From positions 1 to 5,210 of the forward strand of contig CAKOXU010000041.1 of assembly GCA_934130235.1 (NCBI GenBank): a DNA stretch of 5,210 bases, given 5' to 3'. The stretch is from an uncultured Bacilli bacterium (GTDB taxonomy: Bacteria > Bacillota_I > Bacilli_A > RF39 > UBA660). A program made the position numbers and the translations under genes. Positions 4,777-5,210 of this stretch are shown piece by piece (the stretch's first letter is position 1; each line of letters opens with the position of its first letter). The notes beneath the pieces were generated by a model. The model was not told the origin of the DNA and ran no database searches. It was given only the letters and a program-made list of their open reading frames with translations.

Positions 4777-5210
4777 CTATAATATATCAATTTGTTTTAT
4801 GTTACCAAATCTAATACAAATAGACGTATATTTTTTGTGGTTCTTATTTAATATCCTATCCATATCTTTTACTACGTATAGAAATTTGTTTTTCATAAAG
4901 TGTGTATAAATATACTCTACATCATTTATATCTTTACTATATTTATAACAAAAATCTCGAATAGGCGCGCATATACTAAACACCCATATGGGTGATACTA
5001 TAATAATTCTTTTGTATTCTTTTAAATTTATGTTAATATCTTCGGTTTTCATACACCATTTATGCATTCCAAATCTACCACACCACCAAAAGCCTAAAGT
5101 ATTAGACGTTTTTTCATTTGTTTTAAGTTCCAATATATTTGCTTTTAATTTATTTGCCGTTTCATAAGCCACTTTTTTTGTATAACCCATTCTAGAAAAA
5201 TATACAACTA
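4777..5210 (-). CDS. Flavodoxin-like (FMN-binding) protein, N-terminus cut off
   Basis: The frame is open to the right edge: six residues (VVYFSR) precede the first internal Met and belong to the protein, so 143 residues are visible and only a few N-terminal ones are missing. VVYFSRMGYTKKVA is the first beta strand and the phosphate-binding loop of the flavodoxin fold. KRIIIVSPIWVFSICAPIRDF (continuing to Tyr) is the third strand and the SPIW loop that contacts the isoalloxazine ring. Between them lies an unusual Trp- and Cys-containing stretch, GFWWCGRFGMHKWCM. The C-terminal half (YIYTHFM, then KYTSICIRFG) replaces the glycine-rich loop of classical flavodoxins. It is probably a cytoplasmic FMN protein or small flavin reductase of the flavodoxin superfamily; partner and substrate are unknown. 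With the Met at 5188-5190 as start, the flavin loop would be broken, so that start is rejected. Confidence 0.8.
   Translation of the reverse strand, partial: VVYFSRMGYTKKVAYETANKLKANILELKTNEKTSNTLGFWWCGRFGMHKWCMKTEDININLKEYKRIIIVSPIWVFSICAPIRDFCYKYSKDINDVEYIYTHFMKNKFLYVVKDMDRILNKNHKKYTSICIRFGNIKQIDIL

Noticed and set aside
4777..5190. Flavodoxin-like gene starting at the Met at 5188-5190
   Set aside because: The frame stays open to the window edge and the upstream residues VVYFSR are the conserved first strand of the fold, so the true start lies outside.

Overview
The window is a strongly A+T-rich piece of chromosome from a low-GC, Gram-positive, endospore-forming Firmicute, of clostridial or deep-branching Bacilli type. 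The main evidence is a spoVAC-spoVAD-spoVAE cluster, which is specific to endospore formers. Strong AGGAGG-type ribosome sites and an extracytoplasmic polysaccharide deacetylase fit this. Tryptophan is encoded by TGG (for example the two adjacent Trp codons of the flavodoxin-like gene) and TGA ends spoVAD, so a mycoplasma-type code is unlikely. I cannot name a species. Every gene I can support lies on the minus strand, so the window is transcribed from right (5210) to left (1).

In transcription order it holds: (1) a flavodoxin-like protein, cut by the right edge; (2) an unrecognised 212-residue soluble, lysine-rich protein with its own promoter and ribosome site; (3) a membrane-anchored polysaccharide deacetylase with three Ig-like modules ahead of a NodB catalytic domain; (4) a tRNA-Lys(CUU) with encoded CCA and a terminator; (5) two tandem, paralogous type IV pilin-like genes behind a near-consensus sigma-A promoter; (6) spoVAC, spoVAD and the start of spoVAE, overlapping and probably translationally coupled. 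No gene-free stretch exceeds 300 bases. The longest gaps (about 116 and 60 bases, either side of the tRNA) hold promoters and a terminator.

The spoVA genes encode the channel complex that moves dipicolinic acid into the forespore and out again at germination. The cluster starts directly at spoVAC, without spoVAA or spoVAB. The pilin pair, the tRNA and the deacetylase look like independent transcription units with ordinary vegetative promoters and no evident functional link to spoVA.

The most interesting feature is the 60-base junction between the pilins and spoVAC. One short sequence appears to serve as the pilin terminator, a sigma-G-type promoter and the spoVAC ribosome binding site. A readthrough transcript would have the ribosome site locked in a hairpin, while a transcript from the forespore promoter would lack the 5' arm and leave it free. 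I found no CRISPR array, insertion sequence, phage gene, defence cassette or other obviously new multi-gene system.
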